A stretch of 64,000 nucleotides of DNA from an uncultured Mycoplasmatota bacterium (GCA_947056845.1 CAMSCJ010000004.1:42891-106890), one strand, 5' to 3'. Positions 1 to 8,074 are shown, counted from the first letter of the stretch. Notes: generated from the sequence alone by a model not told the origin. Numbers and translations: made by a program.

Positions 1-459
1 GGTTTTAACACCTTATTATACAATTATCATTATGCCTTATTATTTTTTAATATTTTGCCAGTTTACCCATTAGATGGTTATAAATTATTGAATATTTTTA
101 TTAACAAATTCTGTTCGTTTAAAATGAGTCATTTATTGACCATGACCATTTCTTCTATAATTGCTATAGCGTTTTTTATAATAAACTTATATCAAGCTAA
201 TTTTATTATGTTATTAGCACTTATATTTTTAGTTATTAAAAATATCGAGGAATTTATCAATCATAATTTAATTTTTAATAAATTTTTATTAGAAAGATAT
301 TTATATTCTATAAATTTAAAAAAAACGAAAATTATAAAAAGTAACAATTTTAAAAAGATGAAGCGTGAATATAAACACATTTTTTATTATAATCATAAAT
401 ATGAAACAGAAAAAACATTTTTAAAGAAAAAATTTGACATTAAGCATAAATTATGTTAG
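1..459 (+). CDS. spoIVFB: SpoIVFB-type site-2 intramembrane metalloprotease, C-terminal part
   Basis: The reading frame is open from the first base, so the start lies off the window. The visible part begins with a hydrophobic stretch leading into NILPVYPLDGY. This fits the second M50 protease motif (N-x-x-P-x-x-P-L-D-G), whose Asp is the third zinc ligand; the HExxH half is upstream and unseen. A further hydrophobic pair (about residues 45-85) and a Lys-rich tail follow. In the family this protease sits in the outer forespore membrane and cleaves pro-sigma-K. Its place just before rplU matches Bacillus, where spoIVFA-spoIVFB precede rplU. Family call is firm; the sporulation role is inferred from synteny and from spoIVB in the same window. 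Confidence 0.82.
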   Translation, partial: GFNTLLYNYHYALLFFNILPVYPLDGYKLLNIFINKFCSFKMSHLLTMTISSIIAIAFFIINLYQANFIMLLALIFLVIKNIEEFINHNLIFNKFLLERYLYSINLKKTKIIKSNNFKKMKREYKHIFYYNHKYETEKTFLKKKFDIKHKLC

Positions 460-462
460 AAT
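434..462 (+). promoter_or_regulatory. sigma-A-type promoter for the rplU operon
   Basis: TTGACA (434-439), 17 bases, then TAGAAT (457-462) with an extended TG just upstream. It overlaps the last codons of the SpoIVFB gene, so the ribosomal protein genes have their own start of transcription near base 469. Confidence 0.8.
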
Positions 463-468
463 TTTATA

Positions 469-560
469 TTGTGTAGAGCCTCTCTCTACAACCGCACAGA
501 AAAGGTTTGAAACAAGGATATTTGTACCTCAATGGCGAGTCTTAGATTAATTAAAGGAGG
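469..560 (+). promoter_or_regulatory. ribosomal protein L21 leader (autoregulatory 5' UTR)
   Basis: The stretch from the predicted transcription start to the rplU ribosome binding site holds a hairpin (GTAGAG 473-478 with CTCTAC 484-489), a possible AACC/GGTT pairing, and an unusually GC-rich block ending GGCGAGTCTTAGAT just before the AAAGGAGG. This resembles the L21 leader family of low-GC Gram-positives, where the leader is thought to let L21 control its own operon. The assignment is from remembered pattern and context; a covariance-model search would settle it. Confidence 0.65.
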
Positions 561-567
561 TTAAAAA

Positions 568-867
568 ATGAAAGCAGTAATTGAAACCGGAGGAAAACAA
601 TATACAGTTGAAAAAGATGCTATACTTTATGTTGAAAAATTAGATACTGAAGTTGGTAAAACTGTAAAATTTGATAAGGTTTTGATGGTTGATGACAAAG
701 TTGGCACACCATACTTAGATGCTACTGTAACGGCAGAAGTTACAAAACATGGAAAAAACAAAAAAATAAAAGTGTTCAAGTATAATCAAAAGAAAAATTA
801 TCACAGAACACAAGGTCATCGTCAACCATATACTCAACTTTTAATTAAACAAATTGAGTGTAAATAA
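568..867 (+). CDS. rplU: 50S ribosomal protein L21
   Basis: A 99-residue protein of normal L21 length, opening [12 protein letters not shown] and ending with the basic [10 protein letters not shown] region typical of the family. It binds 23S rRNA in the large subunit. An AAAGGAGG ribosome binding site lies 7 bases before the ATG. It heads the rplU-prp-rpmA group and follows a structured leader that probably controls it. Confidence 0.97.
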   Translation: MKAVIETGGKQYTVEKDAILYVEKLDTEVGKTVKFDKVLMVDDKVGTPYLDATVTAEVTKHGKNKKIKVFKYNQKKNYHRTQGHRQPYTQLLIKQIECK

Positions 868-868
868 A

Positions 869-1171
869 ATGATTAAAATTGAAGTAAATTATCATAATAA
901 TCAAGTGAGTGACATTATTATAAGCGGACATTCTAACTATGATGTTATCGGGCGAGATATTGTTTGTGCTAGTACTAGTAGTATTGCTATTACGACAATT
1001 AACGCCATTTTAACGCTTGATAACGAGGCGCTTGCTTATAATGAGAGTGATGGCTATTTAGAAATTAAAGTAATTAAGCACAATAAATATATTGATGTTC
1101 TAATTTCTAATATGCTAAATTTATTTAAAGAATTAGAAAAAAAATATAAAAAATATATAAATTTTAAATAA
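869..1171 (+). CDS. prp: ribosomal-processing cysteine protease Prp
   Basis: This 100-residue protein has the Prp signature: [16 protein letters not shown] contains the catalytic His (in GHS) and Cys (in IVCA). Prp removes the N-terminal extension of ribosomal protein L27 in Firmicutes that make L27 as a precursor. I chose the ATG at 869, one base after the rplU stop; a TTG at 854 inside rplU would add five residues. It lies between rplU and rpmA, the usual order. The L27 encoded next has the matching cleavage site. Confidence 0.93.
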   Translation: MIKIEVNYHNNQVSDIIISGHSNYDVIGRDIVCASTSSIAITTINAILTLDNEALAYNESDGYLEIKVIKHNKYIDVLISNMLNLFKELEKKYKKYINFK

Positions 1172-1184
1172 GAGGAGGTGTATC

Positions 1185-1475
1185 ATGAATTTAATGCAAT
1201 TAAACATTCAACTATTTGCGCATAAAAAAGGGCAAGGTTCAACAAAAAATGGTCGTGATTCAATCGCTAAAAGATTGGGTGCTAAAGCTGCTGATGGTGA
1301 ATATGTATCTGGCGGTTCAATTTTATATCGTCAACGTGGAACAAAAATATACCCTGGCAAGAATGTTGGAATTGGTTCAGATGATACAGTTTATGCAAAA
1401 ATAGATGGTTATGTTAAATTTGAAAGAGTTGGCAAAGATAGAAAACAAGTTAGTATTTATGCTGAAAGAGTTTAG
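1185..1475 (+). CDS. rpmA: 50S ribosomal protein L27, precursor form
   Basis: A 96-residue L27. The mature start [14 protein letters not shown] is preceded by a short extension ending IQLFA, matching the Prp cleavage site (in the family the cut follows the Ala of a QFFA-like motif). The freed N-terminus of L27 reaches toward the peptidyl transferase centre, so removal of the extension is needed for function in species that have it. GAGGAGGTG lies 5 bases before the ATG; a second ATG at codon 4 is possible. A terminator overlaps its stop codon. Confidence 0.97.
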   Translation: MNLMQLNIQLFAHKKGQGSTKNGRDSIAKRLGAKAADGEYVSGGSILYRQRGTKIYPGKNVGIGSDDTVYAKIDGYVKFERVGKDRKQVSIYAERV

Positions 1476-1500
1476 ATTTTGATTATTCAAAATCTTTTTT
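1474..1500 (+). terminator. intrinsic terminator after rpmA
   Basis: AGATTTTG (1474-1481) pairs with CAAAATCT (1488-1495) around a 6-base loop, followed by a run of T. The 5' arm starts at the last base of the stop codon region of rpmA, ending the L21 operon. Confidence 0.85.
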
Positions 1501-1521
1501 GTCGGTTTCAAAAATTGGGTA

Positions 1522-1615
1522 TTTACAAATATCAATTAATGGTATATTATTAATTTAGAGAGTAGGTGAAGAAAAACTAAAGATGATTTGTTTCATTAGG
1601 TTTTTCTTCTTTTTT
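1522..1615 (+). promoter_or_regulatory. promoter and leader hairpin before the gene at 1636
   Basis: A promoter-like pair, TTTACA (1522-1527) and TATTAT (1545-1550), is spaced 17 bases. About 10 bases after the predicted start of transcription, GAAGAAAAAC (1568-1577) pairs with GTTTTTCTTC (1600-1609), followed by six T. This is a terminator shape located before, not after, a gene, so it could be an attenuator or the end of a small RNA of about 55 bases. The loop can itself fold (ATGA with TCAT). Confidence 0.5.
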
Positions 1616-1635
1616 GTAAAGGTGGTAAGAATTAT

Positions 1636-2160
1636 ATGAATAAAATAGAAGGAAATATTTATACTGAAAGTTGTATTAATATTGATACTAATAAAGCGCA
1701 TAATTTGCTTATTTATGAATATTCCATTAATAATAACAAAAAGCAAAAAATGTTTGTTGGTGAAATTGTTGACGATAATGTTGATACTAAAGAGTTACTT
1801 TTTTGTCTAAATAAAGTTGTCAATTGTAATGTTAATGATAGTCTTCCAATATTTGCTTGTAGTTGGATAAAATATGGCATAAATAAAAATCTATTTTTAA
1901 GTGTTAATTTTTCAAAAAAAGGATATAATTTTATATTTAATAAAGATTTAAATATTCTCAATTGTGAATTTAAAAGAGATATTTATTATTCTTCTATAGA
2001 TTTTAATAATAATTTAAATGAGCAAGTCATAATTGATTATACATCAAAACGCTTTTGTTCAATTGGTGACAATCTCAATTCTTACCCGTTAGATTATTAC
2101 GTAGATAGCAAAGAACATACTGAAATCAGTGGGCAAAAATGCCTTACATATCAAAATTAA
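1636..2160 (+). CDS. uncharacterised 174-residue protein
   Basis: I do not recognise this protein. It has no signal peptide or membrane segment and looks like a soluble, mixed alpha/beta protein rich in Asn, Ile and Lys; five Cys residues are scattered (for example in SCIN, LLFCLNK and IFACSW) with no zinc-finger spacing. The ATG is preceded by AAAGGTGG. The gene stands alone between two terminator-like hairpins, with its own promoter, so it is a single-gene unit. Codon use resembles its neighbours. Confidence 0.75.
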   Translation: MNKIEGNIYTESCINIDTNKAHNLLIYEYSINNNKKQKMFVGEIVDDNVDTKELLFCLNKVVNCNVNDSLPIFACSWIKYGINKNLFLSVNFSKKGYNFIFNKDLNILNCEFKRDIYYSSIDFNNNLNEQVIIDYTSKRFCSIGDNLNSYPLDYYVDSKEHTEISGQKCLTYQN

Positions 2161-2186
2161 GTTAATAGTTAAAATAATGTCAATAA

Positions 2187-2222
2187 AAGATATCCAACGA
2201 TAAGTTAGTTGCGATATTTTTT
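2187..2222 (+). terminator. intrinsic terminator after the gene at 1636
   Basis: AAGATATCCAAC (2187-2198) pairs with GTTG-GATATTTT (from 2208) with one bulged C, followed by T-rich sequence. The 3' arm partly overlaps the likely -35 of the next promoter. Confidence 0.75.
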
Positions 2223-2237
2223 ATTTAAGTGTATAAT
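2209..2237 (+). promoter_or_regulatory. probable lspA promoter
   Basis: TTGCGA (2209-2214) and TATAAT (2232-2237) are 17 bases apart. Transcription would begin near 2244, which supports the ATG at 2255 over the ATG at 2243 as the lspA start. Confidence 0.55.
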
Positions 2238-2254
2238 TAATAATGGTGATATTT

Positions 2255-2728
2255 ATGTTTCAGAAAAGTTTGATTATAACTTTAGTTTGTGTTTTGATTG
2301 ATCAAATTATTAAATTAATAATCATGGGTACTATGGGACTTGGTAGTAGTATTTTAGTTATTCCGAACTTTTTTTCTTTAACATACGTTGAAAATAATGG
2401 AGCTGCTTGGAGTATTTTTAGTGGCAATCGTATTCTTTTAATTTCTATCTCAGTTATTGCTCTATTATTGGTATATTTTTATTTTATAAAAAACAAAAAT
2501 ATCAAAATGTTTGAACTTATTATTTATAGCATTTTGATAGGTGGAATAATGGGAAACTTGCTTGATCGTATTAAAGTAGGATGTGTTATCGATTATTTGG
2601 ATTTTAATATTTTTGGTTACAATTTTCCTGTTTTTAATTTTGCAGATATCTGCATTGTTGTTTCTGTTATAATATTATTAATTTATAGTTTCAAAGGTGA
2701 AAAATCGCATGCAAAAAATAATAGTTAA
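2255..2728 (+). CDS. lspA: lipoprotein signal peptidase (signal peptidase II)
   Basis: A 157-residue membrane protein with four hydrophobic helices. Family motifs are visible: the first-helix VLIDQIIK, the catalytic NLLDRI Asp after GGIMG, and the second catalytic Asp in FNFADICIV. It cleaves the signal peptide of prolipoproteins after lipid attachment, at the outer face of the membrane. The start at 2255 has GGTGAT just upstream; an ATG at 2243 would add four residues. It overlaps rluD, as in Bacillus where lspA is followed by ylyB. A lipoprotein substrate is encoded at 11020. Confidence 0.95.
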   Translation: MFQKSLIITLVCVLIDQIIKLIIMGTMGLGSSILVIPNFFSLTYVENNGAAWSIFSGNRILLISISVIALLLVYFYFIKNKNIKMFELIIYSILIGGIMGNLLDRIKVGCVIDYLDFNIFGYNFPVFNFADICIVVSVIILLIYSFKGEKSHAKNNS

Positions 2729-3608
2729 CGAAAATAATAATTTAAGAATTGATATTTATTTAATCGAAAAATTAAAATATTCTAGAAGCAAAATTCAAAA
2801 AATGTTACAAGATAATTATATAACTGTTAATAACAAAACTGTAAAAAATAGTTATCTATTAAAAGAAAATGACATTATTACAATACAAGATTATATTGAA
2901 GAATTACCAAATATTTCACCAGAAAATATGAATTTAGATATTATTTATGAAGATGATGATGTTATTGTTATTAATAAAGAAAATGGCATTGTTGTGCATC
3001 CAGCTGTTGGCAATAGTAGCCATACATTAGTAAATGGTTTAATGTTTCACTCTAAAAAACTTAGTGATATAAATGGCGAATTTAGGCCAGGTATTGTTCA
3101 TAGAATCGATGCTTTCACAACTGGATTACTGATGGTTGCTAAAAACAATTTTGCCCATGAATTTTTAGCCAAACAACTAGAGGAAAAAAAGACTGTTAGA
3201 AAATATATAGCTTTAGTTTGGGGGAAAATTGAAACAGATACTGGAACAGTTGACGCTCCAATTGGAAGAGATAAAAAAGACCGCAAAAAAATGGCTGTGA
3301 CTGATCAAAATAGCAAAAAAGCCATAACTCACTTTAAAGTTTTAAAAAGATTTTCTAATGCTAGTTTAATTGAATTACAACTAGAAACAGGCAGAACACA
3401 CCAAATTCGCGTCCACATGCATTATATTGGGCATCCTGTTGTTAATGATCCTGTTTATGGTAAAAGAAAATTATTAGATGATAGTGGTCAATGTTTGCAT
3501 GCAAAAGTTTTAGGTTTTATTCATCCAAGAACTTTAAAATATATGGAATTTGAGAGTGAATTACCAACATGTTTTAACAAAATTTTAAATCAATTTATAG
3601 ATAATTAG
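2709..3608 (+). CDS. RluD/YlyB-type pseudouridine synthase
   Basis: A 299-residue enzyme: N-terminal S4 RNA-binding domain (about residues 1-75) and a RluA-family catalytic domain. The catalytic Asp is in GIVHRIDAFTTGLL, and the RTHQIRVHM motif is present. The family turns uridines of 23S rRNA into pseudouridine. Odd detail: the usual HRLD-K-x-T-S/T-G motif reads HRIDAFTTG here. The ATG at 2709 has GGTGA 8 bases upstream and overlaps the end of lspA by 20 bases, suggesting translational coupling. Which uridines it modifies cannot be read from sequence. Confidence 0.92.
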   Translation: MQKIIVNENNNLRIDIYLIEKLKYSRSKIQKMLQDNYITVNNKTVKNSYLLKENDIITIQDYIEELPNISPENMNLDIIYEDDDVIVINKENGIVVHPAVGNSSHTLVNGLMFHSKKLSDINGEFRPGIVHRIDAFTTGLLMVAKNNFAHEFLAKQLEEKKTVRKYIALVWGKIETDTGTVDAPIGRDKKDRKKMAVTDQNSKKAITHFKVLKRFSNASLIELQLETGRTHQIRVHMHYIGHPVVNDPVYGKRKLLDDSGQCLHAKVLGFIHPRTLKYMEFESELPTCFNKILNQFIDN

Positions 3609-3617
3609 GAGGCTTAT

Positions 3618-4793
3618 ATGGAAACAATGGTTAATGAATTAGATGAAAAAGTTATGAAATTATTACATTTTTTTATAACTGTGCAAGGGTATAATCCTAT
3701 TATTTTGCGTGGTGCTAAAAATGAAATTTGGTTAGAAAATTTGGATTCTGACTATGGAATTGTTAGAATTGTAACTAATTATATTCATAATGACGAACAA
3801 TTTGATTTTGATTTATTTAAAACAAATCAAATTATGAAAAAAATCAAGAAAAAAACATTATCGGTTAATTTAAAAACATTAAGTATCTTTTTAAATTTAG
3901 GTGATAATGTAGCTGAACTAAAAGAAAATCAATATAATTTCGGAAATATTGACTGCATTAAAATAAATGAAATTGATGATTTAAATAATTATAAATTTTT
4001 AACTAGTATATTTCCTGATATATCAGTATCTACCAAATTTAAGGAGCAAGGAACTGAACTATTCTTAAAAATAACTCAGGATATCAATAAAAAAAATGAA
4101 AAAGAAACCAAGCAAGCAGAAGAATTATTTAAAATGAGAAAGCCAATAATAACTTATATATTAATATTAATTAACCTTTTAATTTTCCTATTAATGTATA
4201 TTTTCGGGAAAGGTAGTACTAATGCCCAAACTTTGGTTGATTTTGGTGGTCTAGTCCCAGGATATGTTAATGGCACTTATGGAAGTTATGAGTTATACCG
4301 CTTTATTACCTCAATCTTTTTACATAATGGTATTGCACATTTAGTATTTAATATGTATGCTCTTTATATTTTAGGGCCACAATTAGAAAGCTTTTTTGGC
4401 AAAACCAAATTTGTAATTATTTATCTTGTTAGTGGAATTGCCGGAAATTTATTAAGCTTATTATTTTTATCAACCAACACCGTTAGTGTAGGGGCAAGTG
4501 GCGCAATATTTGGTCTTATGGGCGCTTTATTATACTTTGGATATCATTACCGAGTATATCTTGGAACAGTTATTAAATCACAAATAATCCCTATCATTAT
4601 TTTAAATCTTATATTAGGATTTATGTCAACAGGTATTAATAATTTTGCGCATATTGGTGGTTTAGTTGGTGGTATTTTAATATCAATGATGTTAGGAGTT
4701 AAGTATAAATCAAAATTATCAGATAAAATAAATGGTATTATTATGTCAATAATTTATTTTGGTTTTATGATTTATATGGGATTTTTTAAATAA
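3618..4793 (+). CDS. rhomboid-family intramembrane serine protease (GluP-like)
   Basis: 391 residues: a soluble N-terminal domain (about 1-168), then a rhomboid core of six or more membrane helices. Catalytic Ser294 lies in GASG and His345 in FAHIGG; the HLVFNMY helix carries the family His/Asn pair. The N-terminal domain ahead of the core resembles Bacillus YqgP/GluP, which takes part in membrane protein quality control and magnesium transporter turnover. The C-terminal TPR region of GluP is absent here. A TAGGAGG site precedes the ATG, and queH follows with no gap. Confidence 0.9.
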   Translation: METMVNELDEKVMKLLHFFITVQGYNPIILRGAKNEIWLENLDSDYGIVRIVTNYIHNDEQFDFDLFKTNQIMKKIKKKTLSVNLKTLSIFLNLGDNVAELKENQYNFGNIDCIKINEIDDLNNYKFLTSIFPDISVSTKFKEQGTELFLKITQDINKKNEKETKQAEELFKMRKPIITYILILINLLIFLLMYIFGKGSTNAQTLVDFGGLVPGYVNGTYGSYELYRFITSIFLHNGIAHLVFNMYALYILGPQLESFFGKTKFVIIYLVSGIAGNLLSLLFLSTNTVSVGASGAIFGLMGALLYFGYHYRVYLGTVIKSQIIPIIILNLILGFMSTGINNFAHIGGLVGGILISMMLGVKYKSKLSDKINGIIMSIIYFGFMIYMGFFK

Positions 4794-5408
4794 ATGAACT
4801 ATCAATTAAAATTAGAAGAAATAATTGAAGAAAATCAAAATAATAATTATATTCCATCACTTTTACTGCATAGTTGTTGTGCACCATGTAGTAGTTACTG
4901 CTTAGAATATCTATCAAATTTTTTTAAAATAACTATTTTTTACTACAATCCCAATATAACAGAAAAAGAAGAGTATTTAAAAAGAGTAACTGAACAGCAA
5001 AGATTAATAAGTGAACTGCCACAAAAAAATAAAATAAAATTTATAGAGGGAAACTATAATCCTGATTTATTTTTTGATATTTCTAAAGGTTTAGAGCGTG
5101 AACCCGAAAAAGGTAAACGTTGCTTTAGGTGTTATGAACTTAGAATGCGGGAAACAGCGCTAATTGCGAAAAAAAATAACTTTGATTATTTTGCTACAAC
5201 TTTAACTTTAAGTCCTTATAAAAATGCCAATTGGGTTAATGAAATAGGTGAGAAGTTAGAAAGTGAATTAAATATAAAATATTTATATTCTGATTTTAAA
5301 AAGAAAAATGGATATAAAAGATCAATTGAGTTATCAAAAATATACAATTTATATAGACAAGATTATTGTGGTTGTATTTATTCTAAACAAAATAAAACTA
5401 AAGATTAA
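4794..5408 (+). CDS. queH: epoxyqueuosine reductase QueH
   Basis: This 204-residue Cys-rich protein (former DUF208) carries out the last step of queuosine synthesis, reducing epoxyqueuosine to queuosine in the tRNA wobble position. Clustered cysteines are visible: LHSCCAPC near residue 25, GKRCFRC near residue 108 and YCGC near the C-terminus. These are the iron-sulfur and metal ligands of the family. The start codon directly abuts the rhomboid stop codon, so the two are co-translated. Its 3' end overlaps the convergent rnhC by four bases. No other queuosine gene or preQ1 riboswitch is in the window. Confidence 0.93.
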   Translation: MNYQLKLEEIIEENQNNNYIPSLLLHSCCAPCSSYCLEYLSNFFKITIFYYNPNITEKEEYLKRVTEQQRLISELPQKNKIKFIEGNYNPDLFFDISKGLEREPEKGKRCFRCYELRMRETALIAKKNNFDYFATTLTLSPYKNANWVNEIGEKLESELNIKYLYSDFKKKNGYKRSIELSKIYNLYRQDYCGCIYSKQNKTKD

Positions 5409-5430
5409 TTTTGAATCTTTAGTTTTTCTT
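5394..5430. terminator. two-way terminator between queH and rnhC
   Basis: AAAACTAAAGATT (5394-5406) pairs perfectly with AATCTTTAGTTTT (5414-5426) around a 7-base loop, with T-rich flanks on both strands. It lies inside the coding ends of both genes, a very compact arrangement. Confidence 0.85.
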
Positions 5431-6361
5431 TTATTTTTTCAGTATTTTTAAAACTTAATTTAGCAATTTCATTTAATTTTTCAAAGCCGTATTTTTGAAC
5501 AATTTTAACACCTACATCATCAACACTATTTGATGCTCCTTTAGGAAGTAATATGCCTAAATCTTTACTAATTTTAGAAAATTCTTTAATAAAAATATAG
5601 CGACTTATAATTGAAGCACAAGCAACCGATAAACATTTATCTTCGGCCTTAGTCATAAATGTAATATTTCTTACAACATTAGGAATACCTTTTAAATAAT
5701 TAAAATAAACATAAGGTTTAGCAAATTCATCTACAACAACATAATCATATTTTTTTTCTTCATTAGTTAATTTTGTCAAAACTTTATTATGTAAAATTGC
5801 TTTAATTTTGTTCATATTAATATCAGTAGAATATTTTTGATTATATTCTTTATTAGAAAATACTATACTCTGATATTTAATTCTTTTTAGTATTTTAGGT
5901 ACAATCGTTAATATTTTTTCATCAGTTAATTTTTTAGAATCTCTAACACCTAATGCTTCTAAAAAAGGGATATCTTCTTTTGTTACATAGGCACTTGTTA
6001 CAACAATAGGCCCAAAATAGTCTCCCGTTCCAACTTCATCAGAACCAATAGTATTAGCATAATAAATTTTAGGATTAATTTTATTTTCCTGTTTTTCCTT
6101 TTTTTCTTTTTGCTCACTATTAGTAGTTTCTATTTTTTTTAGGGGATTTAAATGTCTTTCTCTTTCAATCCACATTTGGGCTGATATATCAGCACTAATT
6201 CCCTGAAAAACCGCTTTTCCAGATTCATAAAGAGTTACAACAGTATCAGCATCATCAGCTTGAAAAACAGCATAAGCAGGGGTTTTAGGACGTTTAAAGT
6301 CTTCAAAGAATTCAATCATTTCTTGTTTGGTATTATCACTTACCTTTACAGTTATTGTCAT
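5405..6361 (-). CDS. rnhC: ribonuclease HIII
   Basis: 318 residues. The N-terminal region (about 1-90) resembles the TBP-like substrate-binding domain of RNase HIII. The catalytic domain begins at NTIGSDEVGTGDYFG, which holds the acidic residues typical of HIII; further acidic residues lie in VRDSKKLTD and VVVDEFA. It cuts the RNA strand of RNA-DNA hybrids. GAGGTG precedes the ATG. It is divergent from cvpA, a common pairing (rnhC next to cvpA) in Bacilli. Confidence 0.94.
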   Translation of the reverse strand: MTITVKVSDNTKQEMIEFFEDFKRPKTPAYAVFQADDADTVVTLYESGKAVFQGISADISAQMWIERERHLNPLKKIETTNSEQKEKKEKQENKINPKIYYANTIGSDEVGTGDYFGPIVVTSAYVTKEDIPFLEALGVRDSKKLTDEKILTIVPKILKRIKYQSIVFSNKEYNQKYSTDINMNKIKAILHNKVLTKLTNEEKKYDYVVVDEFAKPYVYFNYLKGIPNVVRNITFMTKAEDKCLSVACASIISRYIFIKEFSKISKDLGILLPKGASNSVDDVGVKIVQKYGFEKLNEIAKLSFKNTEKIKEKLKIQN

Positions 6362-6378
6362 AACTTCACCTCTAAATT

Positions 6379-6446
6379 ATTGTAACACGAGTTAGTCAAA
6401 AAAGAAAACACTTTCTTTTTATAGTTTTTTATAATATAATTATAAT
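6379..6446. promoter_or_regulatory. divergent promoter region between rnhC and cvpA
   Basis: On the - strand, TGTTACAAT (6379-6387) is a good extended -10 for rnhC. On the + strand three overlapping TATAAT boxes (6430-6435, 6435-6440, 6441-6446) precede cvpA, but no clear -35 is seen. Confidence 0.5.
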
Positions 6447-6460
6447 GGAGGGGAAAACAA

Positions 6461-7174
6461 ATGAATATAGTTGATATTATTATCATTTTAATCATTATTT
6501 CAGGGTTGGTTTTAGGTTTCAAGCGAGGACTAACTAGAGAAGTCGTCCATTTTGCCAAATTTGCACTTGCTTTAGTTATAGCTTTTTTACTTAAAAATCC
6601 TTTATCAAAAATAATGTATGAACATTTACCATTTTTTGAATTTGGTGGAATTTTTAAAGGAGTAACTGCACTTAATATCATTTTATATGAATTTATAGCT
6701 TTTTTACTTGTTCTAGGAATAATTATGATTATTTTTAGGATACTATTATTAGCAACTGCCATTTTTGAAAAAATCTTAAATACAACCGTTATTTTAAGTT
6801 TACCAAGTAAATTATTAGGAATGATTGTAGGAGGAATTCATTATTATTTGATTACCTTTATTGTACTATTTATTGTGACTTTACCATTTTTTAAACTAAA
6901 TGATGTTTTAATTGGTTCTAAATTAAGAGATCCAATTTTAAATAAAACACCAATTTTATCTGGATTAGTTGATAAAACCGTTAGTATTATTGATGAATTC
7001 AACGAATTAGGTAAAAAATACAAAACAGAAAGTGATAACGATAAGTTTAATTTAGAAACAATTGATTTATTTCTAAAATATAATATTATAACTGTTGAAG
7101 CAGTTGAAACATTAAATTCTAAGGATAAATTGCAAATAGATAATCTTGAGAATGTTTTAGATAAATATAGATAG
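6461..7174 (+). CDS. cvpA: CvpA-family membrane protein
   Basis: 237 residues. About four membrane helices fill residues 1-145, beginning with an N-out hydrophobic helix and the GFKRGLTRE motif typical of CvpA/YshB proteins. A soluble acidic tail follows. The family was named for a role in colicin V production in E. coli; its basic function is unclear. GGAGGGG precedes the ATG. A thioredoxin gene follows after 10 bases, probably in the same transcript. Confidence 0.85.
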   Translation: MNIVDIIIILIIISGLVLGFKRGLTREVVHFAKFALALVIAFLLKNPLSKIMYEHLPFFEFGGIFKGVTALNIILYEFIAFLLVLGIIMIIFRILLLATAIFEKILNTTVILSLPSKLLGMIVGGIHYYLITFIVLFIVTLPFFKLNDVLIGSKLRDPILNKTPILSGLVDKTVSIIDEFNELGKKYKTESDNDKFNLETIDLFLKYNIITVEAVETLNSKDKLQIDNLENVLDKYR

Positions 7175-7184
7175 GAGAATTAGT

Positions 7185-7496
7185 ATGGAAATAATACATG
7201 GAAGTGAAGATAATTTTGATAATTTAATTAATAATGGTATTGTTTTAGTAGATTTTTATGCTGATTGGTGTGGACCTTGTCGAATGTTAGCAACCCAGTT
7301 AGAGGCTTTAACTAATGAACGAAATGAAGGGAAAATTGTTAAAATTAATGTCGATGAAGCTCAAGAGCTTGCCAAAAAATATGGAATTATGAGTATTCCA
7401 GCCTTAATGTTATTTAAAGATGGAAAATTGATTGATAATAAACTAGGATATATGCCAAAAGAATTAATTACAAATTGGCTTGAAGAAAATAAATAA
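7185..7496 (+). CDS. thioredoxin
   Basis: A 103-residue thioredoxin with the active-site WCGPC (Cys29 and Cys32) and the cis-proline in MSIPAL. It reduces protein disulfides in the cytoplasm. Length and motif order are standard. AGGAGAA lies before the ATG. Co-transcription with cvpA is likely from the 10-base gap. It is not certain that this is the main housekeeping thioredoxin. Confidence 0.93.
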   Translation: MEIIHGSEDNFDNLINNGIVLVDFYADWCGPCRMLATQLEALTNERNEGKIVKINVDEAQELAKKYGIMSIPALMLFKDGKLIDNKLGYMPKELITNWLEENK

Positions 7497-7518
7497 AATA
7501 TTATTTGGAGTGATTTAA

Positions 7519-8028
7519 ATGAGAAAAAATGCTTTTACTTTAGTAGAGTTATTAGCCATTATATCCTTATTAGGATTAATTGCTTTAATTGCTATTCCTG
7601 TTATAACAAATACGATGTCAAAACAAAAAGAAAAATTATATTATGATCAATTAAAACAACTAATTTTAGCAGCTCAAAATTGGGGAACAGACAATATAGA
7701 AGTTTTAAGTACACTAAATAATAAATGTAGCAACGATTACACCATAACATTAACGCAATTAAGGAATAATACTAGTAATACAAATAATGCTGAAGAATTT
7801 GTATCATATTTAGATAAGGATTTCATTAATCCTAAAACAAACGAAAACTTCTTAGATAGTGAAATTTCTATCAAAGTGTATAAAGATAATAAAAGTTATA
7901 TATATTGTATTCAATCAAGTGATTGTATGAACACAAAAAATGATGAATATAAAAATATCGCCGATAGTATATGCTGTGATGGTAATACTATCAAACAAAG
8001 AGTAAATGCTTGTATATTAAATAAATAA
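7519..8028 (+). CDS. type IV prepilin-like protein
   Basis: 169 residues. The N-terminus RKNAFTLVELLAIISLL is a class III prepilin signal: short basic leader, cut before Phe, Glu at +5, then a hydrophobic helix. The residue before the cut is Ala rather than the usual Gly, which may slow processing. The following helix (SKQKEKLYYDQLKQLILAAQNW) shares its pattern with the prepilins at 59128 and 59827. The C-terminal part holds several Cys that could form disulfides. GGAGTGAT precedes the ATG. It has its own terminator and lies far from the ATPase at 45696. Confidence 0.85.
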   Translation: MRKNAFTLVELLAIISLLGLIALIAIPVITNTMSKQKEKLYYDQLKQLILAAQNWGTDNIEVLSTLNNKCSNDYTITLTQLRNNTSNTNNAEEFVSYLDKDFINPKTNENFLDSEISIKVYKDNKSYIYCIQSSDCMNTKNDEYKNIADSICCDGNTIKQRVNACILNK

Positions 8029-8035
8029 TATTATA

Positions 8036-8074
8036 AAAAAACAAATATCCTTCGTGACTTATTTGTTTTTTTTT
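8036..8074 (+). terminator. intrinsic terminator after the prepilin
   Basis: AAAAAACAAATA pairs with TATTTGTTTTTT across a 12-base loop, ending in a run of about nine T. It separates the prepilin from mutS. Confidence 0.85.

Noticed and set aside
1216..1404. Reading frame inside rpmA in another frame
   Set aside because: It lies wholly within rpmA, whose protein is conserved, and has no ribosome binding site of its own.
4794..5408. preQ1 riboswitch for queH
   Set aside because: queH starts directly at the rhomboid stop codon, leaving no room for a leader, and no preQ1 aptamer pattern was seen upstream of the rhomboid gene.
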